A stretch of 64,000 nt of DNA, taken from the NCBI GenBank assembly GCA_001580565.1, contig LRBF01000271.1:84759-148758 (forward strand), given 5' to 3'. Shown here one piece after another: positions 42,074-50,528 of this stretch. A program made the translations under genes and the position numbers. The DNA is from Caballeronia megalochromosomata (GTDB lineage Bacteria > Pseudomonadota > Gammaproteobacteria > Burkholderiales > Burkholderiaceae). The first letter of the stretch is position 1. Each line of letters opens with the position of its first letter. Below the pieces are notes generated by a model. That model did no database searches and was not told the origin of the DNA. It saw only the letters and a list, made by a program, of their open reading frames with translations.

Positions 42074-44176
42074 ATGTCCTTTCCTTCGGCGCGCGAGTGG
42101 CTCTTTTCCGCCAAGACCTTCGCCGCCGCGATGATCGCGCTTTATATCGGCCTCGCGCTCGAATTGCCGCGTCCCTATTGGGCGATGGCGACCGTCTATA
42201 TCGTGTCGAATCCGTTCGTCGGCGCGACGCGCTCCAAAGCGCTGTACCGCGCGCTCGGCACGATGATCGGCGCGGCCGGCGCGGTGCTGATCGTGCCGCC
42301 TTTCGTCGAGTCGCCCTTTCTCTTCAGTGTGATCGTCGCGTTATGGACGGGCACGCTGCTCTATCTCTCGATGTTCGACCGCAGCGCGCGCAGCTATGTC
42401 TTTCTGCTCGCGGGCTACACGCTGCCGCTGATCGCACTGCCCGCCGTCACCAACCCGACCACCGTCTTCGATCTCGCGATCACGCGCACCGAAGAGATTC
42501 TGCTCGGCATCGTGACGGCGAGCATCGTCGGCAGCGCGGTGTTTCCGAGCCGCCTCGCGCCGACGCTCATCGAACGAACGGACGCATGGTTTCGCGATGC
42601 CGCCTTCTATGCCTGCGAGACGCTCTCGGGGCATATCGCGGGTGCGCCGATCTCCGCGGCGCGCCAGCGGCTCGCGACGACGGTCAACGGCCTTGAATTC
42701 CTGCTGAGCCAGTTGACCTACGATCACACGCGGCCCGACATCATCCGCCGCGCGCGTGCGTTGCAGGGCCGCATGCAGATCTTTCTGCCGCTGATTTCCT
42801 CGATGGCCGATCCGCTCATCGAACTGATCGACAAGCACGGCACCCATCCGCCAGGGCTCGAGACGCTGTTGAAGGACGTGTCCGCCTGGGTCGGCTCGCC
42901 CACGCCGCGCGCGGAGAAGGATGTCGAAAACGAGCGCGAGCCCGATGTGCTGCGCGAACGCATCGACGCGATGCGGCCATCGGTCGAAGCGCTGGCGAGC
43001 GCGGACGGCGCGCTGCTGTCGAATGCGCTGTGGCGCCTCGGTCAGGTCATCGACGTATGGCAGGACATTCGCGCGTTGCGCGCGGCGATTCTCAACGAGA
43101 CGAGCGAGTGGCGTCCGCACTTTCGTCACTGGCGTCTCGGCGGCACGGCGCGCTTCTTCGACCGCGGCATGATGCTCTTTTCGACGGGCGTCGCGGTGAG
43201 CGCGATCATCGTCGCGTGCGGTCTGTGGATCGAATCGGGCTGGAACGACGGCGCGGGCGCCGTGACGCTCGCCGCTGTCGCGTGCTGCTTCTTCGCCGCG
43301 CTCGACGAGCCCGCGCCGCAAGTGTTCACGTTCTTTCTCGCGACCTGCATGAGCGTCGTGCTCGCCGGCCTCTATGTGTTCGCCGTGTTGCCGCACGTGC
43401 ACGATTTCCCGATGCTCGTGCTGATTTTCTCGGTGCCCTTTCTCATCATCGGCACGCTCATTCCGCGGCCGCGCTTCACGCTCGTGACGATGCTCACGGC
43501 GGTGAATACCGCGACCTTCATCAGCATTCAAAGCGCCTACGAAGCGAACTTCTTCGTGTTCATCAACAGCAATCTCGCTGGCGTCGCGGGACTGCTTTTC
43601 GCGTTCATCTGGACGCGCATGACGCGCCCCTTCGGCGCGGAACTCGCCGTCGCGCGGCTCACGCGTTCGGCCTGGGCGGATATCGTGCTGAGCGCCTCGG
43701 AGGCGACATTCGTTGAAGACCAGCGCAATCTCTACGCGCGCATGCTGGACAGGCTGATGCAACTCCTGCCGCGTCATGCGGCGACGGACTCGCATCGTCA
43801 TCCGTCCATCGAAAGCTTTCGCGATTTCCGCGTCGCGCTGAATGCGCTCGATCTGCGTCGCACGCGCCGCAAGCTGCCGGTCGAAATTCAGACATCCGTC
43901 GATAACGTGCTCGACGCGTTGCGTCATTACTTCGAACATTGCATCGCGCGCCGCGCGCGTCAGCCGGTTCCCGACGACCTCATTCGCAGCATCGACGCGA
44001 CGAGCGCGCAGGTCACGTCACGCGCGATCACGCAGTCGCAGGATGTCGTCGCGCAGAAGTGGCTGCGCGACACCTTGCACGCGCTGGTCGGCATGCGCCT
44101 GTCGCTGCATCCGCCCGCGACGCAAACGCAGCCCGGCACCGCGAACGGCGCGCCGCCGCGCGAGGAGCCGGCATGA
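42074..44176 (+). CDS. FUSC/AaeB-type inner-membrane efflux transporter
   Basis: The 700-residue protein has two membrane blocks (about 15-160 and 375-520, each with 5-6 helices, for example AKTFAAAMIALYIGLALELP, RPYWAMATVYIVSNPFVGAT and FMLFSTGVAVSAIIVACGLW-like) separated by a soluble helical region and followed by a cytoplasmic tail. This is the layout of AaeB, the p-hydroxybenzoate efflux subunit, and related fusaric-acid-resistance proteins. Downstream genes give the AaeX (DUF1656), AaeA (HlyD-like) and outer-membrane partners. Substrate is probably an aromatic carboxylic acid; this is inferred from family. Confidence 0.9.
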   Translation: MSFPSAREWLFSAKTFAAAMIALYIGLALELPRPYWAMATVYIVSNPFVGATRSKALYRALGTMIGAAGAVLIVPPFVESPFLFSVIVALWTGTLLYLSMFDRSARSYVFLLAGYTLPLIALPAVTNPTTVFDLAITRTEEILLGIVTASIVGSAVFPSRLAPTLIERTDAWFRDAAFYACETLSGHIAGAPISAARQRLATTVNGLEFLLSQLTYDHTRPDIIRRARALQGRMQIFLPLISSMADPLIELIDKHGTHPPGLETLLKDVSAWVGSPTPRAEKDVENEREPDVLRERIDAMRPSVEALASADGALLSNALWRLGQVIDVWQDIRALRAAILNETSEWRPHFRHWRLGGTARFFDRGMMLFSTGVAVSAIIVACGLWIESGWNDGAGAVTLAAVACCFFAALDEPAPQVFTFFLATCMSVVLAGLYVFAVLPHVHDFPMLVLIFSVPFLIIGTLIPRPRFTLVTMLTAVNTATFISIQSAYEANFFVFINSNLAGVAGLLFAFIWTRMTRPFGAELAVARLTRSAWADIVLSASEATFVEDQRNLYARMLDRLMQLLPRHAATDSHRHPSIESFRDFRVALNALDLRRTRRKLPVEIQTSVDNVLDALRHYFEHCIARRARQPVPDDLIRSIDATSAQVTSRAITQSQDVVAQKWLRDTLHALVGMRLSLHPPATQTQPGTANGAPPREEPA

Positions 44177-44210
44177 TCTTCGTCATTGCTCTTTCATCGG
44201 AACGCCACAC

Positions 44211-44420
44211 ATGATCGGCGAAATCGACATTCTCGGCGTGTTCGTGCCCGCCGTGCTCGTGCTGATGTTCATCGCCTATCTCGTGAATCTGGCGATCCGC
44301 ACCGTGCTCGCGCGCGTCGGCTTTTATCGCTTCGTGTGGCACCGTTCCATTTTCGATCTCGGCATCTATGTTCTGGTGCTGGGCGTTGTCGTCATCGTTT
44401 CGCAGCGGCTCATCTCGTGA
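44211..44420 (+). CDS. DUF1656 small membrane protein, AaeX-like
   Basis: The 69-residue protein starts IGEIDILGVFVPAVLVLMFI and has two membrane helices (about 8-27 and 44-64) with the family pattern FYRFVWHRSIFDLGIYVLVL between and within. AaeX-like proteins accompany AaeA and AaeB in aromatic-acid efflux operons and their job is not known. It overlaps the HlyD-like gene (GTGA) and follows the AaeB-like gene by 34 bases. Confidence 0.88.
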   Translation: MIGEIDILGVFVPAVLVLMFIAYLVNLAIRTVLARVGFYRFVWHRSIFDLGIYVLVLGVVVIVSQRLIS

Positions 44421-45370
44421 AAAAAACCTGGCTCTCTCTCGGACAGATTCTGCTTACGCTCATCGTCGTCGCCATCGCGTGCGTCGTGCTGTGGAAGCTC
44501 GTCGACTACTACATGTTCGCGCCCTGGACGCGTGACGGTCACGTGCGCGCCGACGTGATCCAGGTTGCGCCCGACGTGTCCGGCCTCATCACCGACGTGA
44601 AGGTCGTCGACAATCAGCAGGTCAAGAAGGGCGATGTGCTCTTCGTGATCGATCAGGCGCGTTACACGCTCGCATTGCGCAACGCACAGGCGAGCGCGCA
44701 GCAGCGCCGTGCGACGCTCGATCAGGCACGCCGCGAAGACGTGCGCAATCGCGCGCTCGGCAATCTCGTCGCGCGTGAAGCCGTCGAGGAAACGCATTCG
44801 CGCGTCGAACAGGCGAGCGCCGCGCTCGCCGATGCCGAAGTCGCGATCGATACCGCGCGCCTGAACCTGCAGCGCACGGAGATTCTCAGTCCCGTCGACG
44901 GTTATCTGAATGATCGCGCGCCGCGTGTCGGCGAATACGTGGCGGCGGGACGCGCGGTGCTGTCCGTGGTCGACATGCATTCGTTCCGCGTCGATGGCTA
45001 CTTCGAGGAAACGAAGCTGGGCGGCATCGATATCGGCCAGCCCGTCGACATCAAGGTGATGGGCGAGGCCGGCATTCTGCGCGGACATGTGCAGAGCATC
45101 GTCGCGGCGATCGAGGATCGTGATCGTCAGCAAAGCCAGAGTCTTCTGCCGAACGTGAATCCCGCGTTCAGTTGGGTGCGCCTCGCGCAGCGCATTCCGG
45201 TGCGCGTGACGCTCGATGAGATTCCGGCGGACTTTCGCATGATCGCGGGCCGCACCGCGACGGTGTCGGTGCGCGGCATCGGGCCGAAGATCGGCAAGCG
45301 CGCGGCGTCGGAGACGTCTCCGGCCTCCGCGCCCGCGCCGACTTCCAGCACGTCGGGCGCATCGCAATGA
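44417..45370 (+). CDS. HlyD/AaeA-type periplasmic membrane-fusion protein
   Basis: The 317-residue adaptor has one N-terminal membrane helix (about 8-28, GQILLTLIVVAIACVVLWKL), the biotinyl-lipoyl-like halves APDVSGLITDVKVVDNQQVK and TEILSPVDGYLNDRAPRVGE, a helical hairpin between them (about 85-145), and a beta-barrel (FRVDGYFEETKLGGIDIGQP). It should join the AaeB-like pump to the outer-membrane channel. The start is GTG 44417, overlapping the DUF1656 stop by four bases (GTGA). Its stop overlaps the next start by ATGA. Confidence 0.92.
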   Translation: MKKTWLSLGQILLTLIVVAIACVVLWKLVDYYMFAPWTRDGHVRADVIQVAPDVSGLITDVKVVDNQQVKKGDVLFVIDQARYTLALRNAQASAQQRRATLDQARREDVRNRALGNLVAREAVEETHSRVEQASAALADAEVAIDTARLNLQRTEILSPVDGYLNDRAPRVGEYVAAGRAVLSVVDMHSFRVDGYFEETKLGGIDIGQPVDIKVMGEAGILRGHVQSIVAAIEDRDRQQSQSLLPNVNPAFSWVRLAQRIPVRVTLDEIPADFRMIAGRTATVSVRGIGPKIGKRAASETSPASAPAPTSSTSGASQ

Positions 45371-46812
45371 AAGCGATCGTCCTCGCTGCTTCGACGGCCA
45401 TCGTGCTCGTCGGCTGCACGACCGTCGGACCGAACTACACGGTGCCCGAGAACGCCGCGATCAATACGCCCTACGCGAACGCGGCCATCGACGGCGTGGA
45501 TCAGGCGCCCGTCACGCGCGGCGAAGTGCCCGCCAAATGGTGGCGTCTCTATGACGACCCCGTTGTCGATCAGCTCGTCACTCAGGCGCTCGCATCGAAC
45601 ACCGATCTGCGCGTGGCCGCCGCGAATCTCGCACGGTCGCGCGCCGAAGTCGAATTCGCCGGTCAGCAAGGCGGGTTCTCCGGCAAGACATCGGCGGCGT
45701 TTCAGCGCGCACAGGAGTCGGCGGAACAGTATCTGTTGACGGAGAAGATTCCCGTCGTCAATGAAGGCGCGCTCGATCTTTCCATTTCCTACGAGATCGA
45801 TCTGTTCGGCAAGCTCAGGCGCGGCGTCGAAGCGGCGAACGCGGACGATGAAGCCGTCGAAGCCGCGCAGGACCTTGCGCGCATCACGGTGGTGGCGGAC
45901 GTCGTGCGCGCGTATGTCGAATCGTGCTCGGCGGGCGAAGAGCTGGAGATCGCGCAGAAGTCGTTCGATTTGCAGAAGCAGCGTGTGAAGCTCACGCAAC
46001 GTCTGCGCGACGCGGGTCGCGGCAATCAGTCGGAAGTCACGCGCGGACAGACTCAGGCGGATACGCTCGCTGCCGACATTCCCCGCTTCGTCGCGCGCCG
46101 GCGTGTCGCGCAGTATCGGCTCGCGATGCTGCTCGCACGCGCGCCCGCCGACCTGCCCAAAGCCGCGCTCAACTGCAAGCGGCTGCCGAAGCTGCGTGCG
46201 CCGATTCCCGTCGGCGATGGCGCCGCGCTGCTCAAGCGCCGCCCCGACGTGCGTCAGGCCGAGCGGCAGCTCGCGTCATCGACGGCGCGCATCGGCGTCG
46301 CCACGGCGGCGTTGTATCCAACGGTGAGTCTCGGTGCGTCGGTGGGATCGGTCGGCGTCGTGGAAGACCTGTTCGGCGCGACCACGAACCGCTGGGCGTT
46401 CGGGCCGCTCATCAGCTGGAGCTTTCCGATCAACGGTCAACGCGCCCGCGTGCATCAGGCCGAAGCGGCGACGGGCGGCGCGCTCGCGCATTTCGACGGC
46501 GTCGTGCTGAAGGCGTTGCAGGAGACGCAGAGCAGCCTCGCGACCTATGCATCCGATACCACCCGCGCCGATGCATTGCGCACCGCGTATAAATCGGCGA
46601 TCCAGTCGGCCGATGAAACGAACCAGTTGTACCGCGCGGGCCGCGAGTCTTTCCTCAACGATCTCGACGCGACGCGCACCTTGACCGGCGTCGCGGCGCA
46701 GGTCGCGGCCGCCAATGGTCAGGTCGCGATCGATCAGGTGAACCTCTTCCGCGCGCTCGGCGGCGGCTGGGAAACCGACGAAGCGATTGCGCAGAATTCG
46801 AAGGGAAAATGA
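45367..46812 (+). CDS. NodT-family outer-membrane efflux lipoprotein
   Basis: The 481-residue protein has a lipoprotein signal (IVLAASTAIVLVGC; lipidation at Cys17) followed by the two outer-membrane-factor repeats: VPAKWWRLYDDPVVDQLVTQ (about 55-75), ALASNTDLRVAAANLARSRA, and later GDGAALLKRRPDVRQAERQL and WSFPINGQRARVHQAEAATG. It forms the trimeric TolC-like channel of the pump encoded by the preceding genes. The start overlaps the adaptor stop (ATGA). Operon order MarR-AaeB-AaeX-AaeA-NodT is complete. Confidence 0.93.
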   Translation: MKAIVLAASTAIVLVGCTTVGPNYTVPENAAINTPYANAAIDGVDQAPVTRGEVPAKWWRLYDDPVVDQLVTQALASNTDLRVAAANLARSRAEVEFAGQQGGFSGKTSAAFQRAQESAEQYLLTEKIPVVNEGALDLSISYEIDLFGKLRRGVEAANADDEAVEAAQDLARITVVADVVRAYVESCSAGEELEIAQKSFDLQKQRVKLTQRLRDAGRGNQSEVTRGQTQADTLAADIPRFVARRRVAQYRLAMLLARAPADLPKAALNCKRLPKLRAPIPVGDGAALLKRRPDVRQAERQLASSTARIGVATAALYPTVSLGASVGSVGVVEDLFGATTNRWAFGPLISWSFPINGQRARVHQAEAATGGALAHFDGVVLKALQETQSSLATYASDTTRADALRTAYKSAIQSADETNQLYRAGRESFLNDLDATRTLTGVAAQVAAANGQVAIDQVNLFRALGGGWETDEAIAQNSKGK

Positions 46813-46819
46813 GGCGATC

Positions 46820-47317
46820 GTGCGCGCGAGCGAATATCGATTCGTTACCGTCTGGAAAATTGCAGCGCCGCTTCAATCCGTGTGGGACGCCATCCACGAT
46901 CCGGCGGCGTGGCCGCAATGGTGGACGTGTGTGGAGCGCGTGATCGAAGTGGAAAGCGGCGCGCACGACGGCGTCGGCGCATTGCATCGCTATGCGTGGA
47001 AGGGGCGCCTGCCGTATCGCGTGTGCTTCGACATGCGTGTCACGCGCGTCGAGCCGCTCGTATCGCTCGAAGGCGAAGCGAGCGGCGATGTCGAAGGCTC
47101 CGGACGGTGGCGCTTTTCATCGCAGGATGACATCGCCATCGTGCGATATGAATGGCGCGTGCGCACCGGTCGCGGATGGATGAACCTGCTTGCGCCCATC
47201 GCACGTCCGCTCTTCAAGTGGAATCACGACTACGTGATGCAGCAAGGCGGCGAAGCGCTCGCGAGGCGGCTCGGAGCGCGGCTCGTGAGCGTGGAGCATG
47301 GCGAGGCGCAAAAGTGA
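46820..47317 (+). CDS. SRPBCC-fold protein (polyketide cyclase/dehydrase-like)
   Basis: The 165-residue protein starts at GTG 46820, 7 bases after the NodT stop, and may belong to the efflux operon. It has the START/SRPBCC pattern: YRFVTVWKIAAPLQSVWDAI with the helix-grip start, HDPAAWPQWWTCVERVIEVE, and a long C-terminal helix (about 130-160). The family binds hydrophobic ligands such as aromatics or lipids in a deep cavity; a link to the aromatic-acid pump is attractive but unproven. Confidence 0.8.
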   Translation: MRASEYRFVTVWKIAAPLQSVWDAIHDPAAWPQWWTCVERVIEVESGAHDGVGALHRYAWKGRLPYRVCFDMRVTRVEPLVSLEGEASGDVEGSGRWRFSSQDDIAIVRYEWRVRTGRGWMNLLAPIARPLFKWNHDYVMQQGGEALARRLGARLVSVEHGEAQK

Positions 47318-47424
47318 GCCGCGTGCCCTTGCGCGCGATATTGCTTCGCGTTCGGCTAAGTCTCGCATAAGGTTCGCCCGCTACGATCGGCGCTCAATCT
47401 TCGTTTAGCCCGCCAACCTGCCGC

Positions 47425-48027
47425 ATGAACAGACTCGAAGCGCTCAACCACGCGTGGTTCCTCGCGATCAACGCGACACCCGCCACGCCACGATGGCAGA
47501 TCGACATCGCGCTCGTCATCGCCGATGACTTTCTCTATCTGATCCCGGCGCTGCTCGCGCTGCTATGGCTATTCGGCGACCGTGATCAACGCAGCGCGGC
47601 CGTTCGCGCGTGTTGCGTCGCGTTCCTGGCGCTCGGGCTGAATCAGTTGATCGGCATGGTCTGGATGCATCCGCGGCCGTTCATGATCGGTCTCGGTCAT
47701 ACGTTCATCGAGCATGTGCCGGATTCGTCGTTTCCGAGCGATCACGGGACATTGTTCGCAAGCGTCGCGTTGACGTTCCTGCTCGCTGGGCTCCGGCGTT
47801 GCGGGCTGCTCGTCGCGCTCGCGGGTGTCGCGATCGCCTGGGCACGGGTGTACATCGGCGTGCATTTTCCGCTCGATATGGCGGGCGCCGCGGGCATCGC
47901 GTTCGTGGCGTATTTGCTCGTCGCGCCGGTCTGGGCGCGGGCGGGCGATCCGTCCATGCGATTGCTGATCGCGCTCTATCGCAAGGTGTTGTCCTGGCCG
48001 ATCCGGCGTGGCTGGATCGCGCCGTAA
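47425..48027 (+). CDS. PAP2-family phosphatase, probable undecaprenyl-diphosphatase
   Basis: The 200-residue integral-membrane protein has 5-6 hydrophobic segments and the three PAP2 motifs: WMHPRPFMIG, SSFPSDHGTLFASV and ARVYIGVHFPLDMAG, containing the catalytic His residues. BcrC-type members dephosphorylate undecaprenyl diphosphate on the periplasmic side so the lipid carrier can be reused for cell-wall and polysaccharide synthesis, and can give bacitracin resistance. It is monocistronic and convergent with the GlcC-type gene. Confidence 0.9.
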   Translation: MNRLEALNHAWFLAINATPATPRWQIDIALVIADDFLYLIPALLALLWLFGDRDQRSAAVRACCVAFLALGLNQLIGMVWMHPRPFMIGLGHTFIEHVPDSSFPSDHGTLFASVALTFLLAGLRRCGLLVALAGVAIAWARVYIGVHFPLDMAGAAGIAFVAYLLVAPVWARAGDPSMRLLIALYRKVLSWPIRRGWIAP

Positions 48028-48040
48028 GCGGCTGGCGTCG

Positions 48041-48805
48041 TCAGGCCCATCCTTCGAGCCGCAACGTCGAGCGCACGAGCCGCTCTTCCTCCTTCTCGAT
48101 CTCAGCGAGACTCTCGCGCACGCTTTTGACATGCTGACCTGCGGCGCGGCGCGCCTGCTCCGGCAGCTTGCCGGTCACCGCGTTGTATAACCGGGCGTGC
48201 TGCCGGTCGATCAGGCGCTTCTGCGGCTCGCGGTGGTAGAGATTGTTCACCGAAGCGAACACCGCGCTCAGCATCAGATCGTTCAACATGCCGAGCGTAT
48301 GCACGAGCACCGCATTGTGCGACGCCTCGCAAATTGCAAGGTGAAACGCGTGGTCGAGCCGCGCATGCGTCGATGCCTCGGTGTCGTGCGTATCGGCGGC
48401 AACGAGTTCTTCATAGCGCCGCCGGATCATGATGTGATCGGCCTGCGTGCCGCGCAGTGCGGCGAGCCGGGCCGCCTCCGCTTCCAGCATCTCGCGCACC
48501 TCCAGCAGATCGTAAAGCGTGCGCGGTTGCGATCCGAGCAGATGCATCATCGGCGTGGGCGCGGGCTCGGCCGTGAGTTTCGCGACGAACGAGCCCTTGC
48601 CTTGCGAGGTTTCGATCAGTCCCCTCGTGCGCAGGATCTTCAGCCCTTCACGTAGCGCCGTGCGCGAGACGCCGAGTTTCTCGGTCAGCCGCCGCTCGGA
48701 CGGCAGGGTCTGGCCGACCTTCAGCACGCCGTCGACGATCAAGGCCTCGATGCGTTCGACCACTACGTCCGCCAGCTTCCGCTTGCTTTCATCCGCTTCT
48801 TTCAT
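48041..48805 (-). CDS. glcC: GlcC-type GntR-family regulator of the glycolate oxidase genes
   Basis: The 254-residue FadR-type regulator has the winged helix (about 8-65, KVGQTLPSERRLTEKLGVSR, TALREGLKILRTRGLIETSQ) and an FCD domain (about 85-230, with ARLDHAFHLAICEASHNAVL). Divergence from glcDEF supports GlcC or LldR function: a sensor of glycolate or a related 2-hydroxyacid. ATG 48805 (MKEADES) is chosen because the alternative GTG 48829 would put the start inside operator 1. The function is likely activation/repression of glcDEF. Confidence 0.85.
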   Translation of the reverse strand: MKEADESKRKLADVVVERIEALIVDGVLKVGQTLPSERRLTEKLGVSRTALREGLKILRTRGLIETSQGKGSFVAKLTAEPAPTPMMHLLGSQPRTLYDLLEVREMLEAEAARLAALRGTQADHIMIRRRYEELVAADTHDTEASTHARLDHAFHLAICEASHNAVLVHTLGMLNDLMLSAVFASVNNLYHREPQKRLIDRQHARLYNAVTGKLPEQARRAAGQHVKSVRESLAEIEKEEERLVRSTLRLEGWA

Positions 48806-48815
48806 CGTATTCGCC

Positions 48816-48830
48816 ACTGGTATTACCACT
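48816..48830. promoter_or_regulatory. Operator 1 of the glc divergent region (TGGTA-N-TACCA)
   Basis: ACTGGTATTACCACT is an inverted repeat with one mismatch and a 1-base centre, matching the TGGT-N3-ACCA sites of FadR-type GntR regulators. It sits 11 bases before the glcC-type start, in position for autoregulation. Confidence 0.75.
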
Positions 48831-48925
48831 TCGAAATCGTATCACGGTGCGGAGTCATTCGCGCATCTGTGGCCGCTTTGCCGCATGGTTTATAGCGATA
48901 TCGGAAATCCTGGCTCCCCGCAGAA

Positions 48926-48940
48926 ACTGGTAATACCAGT
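48926..48940. promoter_or_regulatory. Operator 2 of the glc divergent region, perfect palindrome
   Basis: ACTGGTAATACCAGT is a perfect inverted repeat around one central base and almost identical to operator 1. The centres are 110 bases apart. It lies 88 bases before glcD and should control that operon. Confidence 0.8.
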
Positions 48941-49028
48941 GAGAAAACCATCGACACGAAATCGCGGAGCCGGAAGAATCGCCTCAAGCACACGTGGGCA
49001 CGAACCCGCGCCCCACCGGAGACATCGC

Positions 49029-50528
49029 ATGACCTACGCCTATGACGAAAGGCTCGACGGGCCGCTCGCCGATCACGACAAAGCCGCGATCGTGCGCGAT
49101 CTGCAAGCGCTGCTTCCCGATCTGCAACTGCTGCACGCGAAGGAAGACCTGCGTCCCTTCGAATGCGACGGCCTCTCCGCGTACCGCATCACGCCCATGC
49201 TCGTCGCGCTGCCCGGCACCATCGACGAGGTACAGGCGCTTCTCCAGTATGCGAACGCGCACCGCGTGCCTGTGGTCGCGCGCGGCGCGGGCACGGGTCT
49301 TTCGGGCGGCGCGCTGCCGCTCGACAAAGGCATTCTGCTCGTGATGTCGCGATTCAACCGCATTCTCGAGATCGACGCGCAAGCCTGCATCGCACGAGTG
49401 CAACCCGGTGTGCGCAATCTCGCGATCTCGCAGGCCGCCGCGCCGCACGGTCTCTACTACGCGCCCGATCCCTCGTCGCAGATTGCGTGCTCGATCGGCG
49501 GCAACGTCGCGGAGAATGCGGGCGGCGTGCATTGCCTCAAGTACGGGCTCACGGTTCACAACATCCTTCGCGTGGAGATCGTGACGATCGACGGCGAACG
49601 GCTCACGCTCGGTTCCGAAGCGCTCGATGCGCCAGGCTTCGATCTGCTCGCGCTCATTACCGGCTCCGAGGGCATGCTGGGCGTCGTGGTCGAAGTCACG
49701 GTCAAGCTCCTGACGAAGCCGCAGAGCGCGAAGGTGCTGCTCGCGAGCTTCGACGACATCGAGAAAGCCGGCGATGCCGTCGCGCAGATCATCGCGGCAG
49801 GCGTGATTCCCGGCGGCCTCGAAATGATGGACAACCTCGCGATCCGCGCCGCCGAGGACTTCATTCATGCAGGCTATCCCGTCGATGCGCAAGCGCTGCT
49901 GTTATGCGAAGTCGATGGCGCGGAGTCGGATGTCGCGGAAGATTGCGCACGTGTCGAAGCTTTGTTGCGCACCGCGGGCGCGACCGAGATTCGCCTCGCC
50001 GCAAACGAAGCCGAACGCCAGCGCTTCTGGGCTGGCCGCAAGAACGCGTTCCCGGCGGTAGGACGCATCTCGCCGGATTACTACTGCATGGACGGCACGA
50101 TTCCACGCCGCGAGCTCTCGCGCGTGCTGCGGGGCATCGCCGATCTGTCGGCCGAGTACGGACTGCGCGTCGCCAACGTGTTTCATGCAGGCGACGGCAA
50201 CATGCATCCGCTCATTCTTTTCGATGCCAACGCGGCCGGCGAAATGGACCGGGCCGAAGCCATCGGCGCGCGCATTCTGGAACTGTGCGTCGAAGTGGGC
50301 GGCAGCATCACGGGCGAACATGGCGTCGGGCGCGAGAAGATCAATCAGATGTGCGCGCAATTCAACAGCGACGAACTCACGTTCTTTCATGCCGTGAAAG
50401 CCGCATTCGATCCTTCGGGGCTTCTGAACCCCGGCAAGAACGTGCCGACGCTGCATCGCTGCGCGGAGTTCGGCGCGATGCACGTGCATCACGGCGCACT
50501 GCCTCATCCCGAACTGGAGCGCTTCTGA
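49029..50528 (+). CDS. glcD: Glycolate oxidase FAD-linked subunit GlcD
   Basis: The 499-residue flavoprotein has the vanillyl-alcohol-oxidase-type FAD domain (about 50-230: VARGAGTGLSGGALPLDKGI, PDPSSQIACSIGGNVAENAG) and the substrate domain ending in DGNMHPLIL, TGEHGVGREKINQM and KAAFDPSGLLNPGK. It is the catalytic subunit that oxidises glycolate (or D-lactate) to glyoxylate with electrons passed to GlcE/F and the quinone pool. CGGAGA precedes ATG 49029. Its stop overlaps the glcE start by TGATG. Confidence 0.92.
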   Translation: MTYAYDERLDGPLADHDKAAIVRDLQALLPDLQLLHAKEDLRPFECDGLSAYRITPMLVALPGTIDEVQALLQYANAHRVPVVARGAGTGLSGGALPLDKGILLVMSRFNRILEIDAQACIARVQPGVRNLAISQAAAPHGLYYAPDPSSQIACSIGGNVAENAGGVHCLKYGLTVHNILRVEIVTIDGERLTLGSEALDAPGFDLLALITGSEGMLGVVVEVTVKLLTKPQSAKVLLASFDDIEKAGDAVAQIIAAGVIPGGLEMMDNLAIRAAEDFIHAGYPVDAQALLLCEVDGAESDVAEDCARVEALLRTAGATEIRLAANEAERQRFWAGRKNAFPAVGRISPDYYCMDGTIPRRELSRVLRGIADLSAEYGLRVANVFHAGDGNMHPLILFDANAAGEMDRAEAIGARILELCVEVGGSITGEHGVGREKINQMCAQFNSDELTFFHAVKAAFDPSGLLNPGKNVPTLHRCAEFGAMHVHHGALPHPELERF

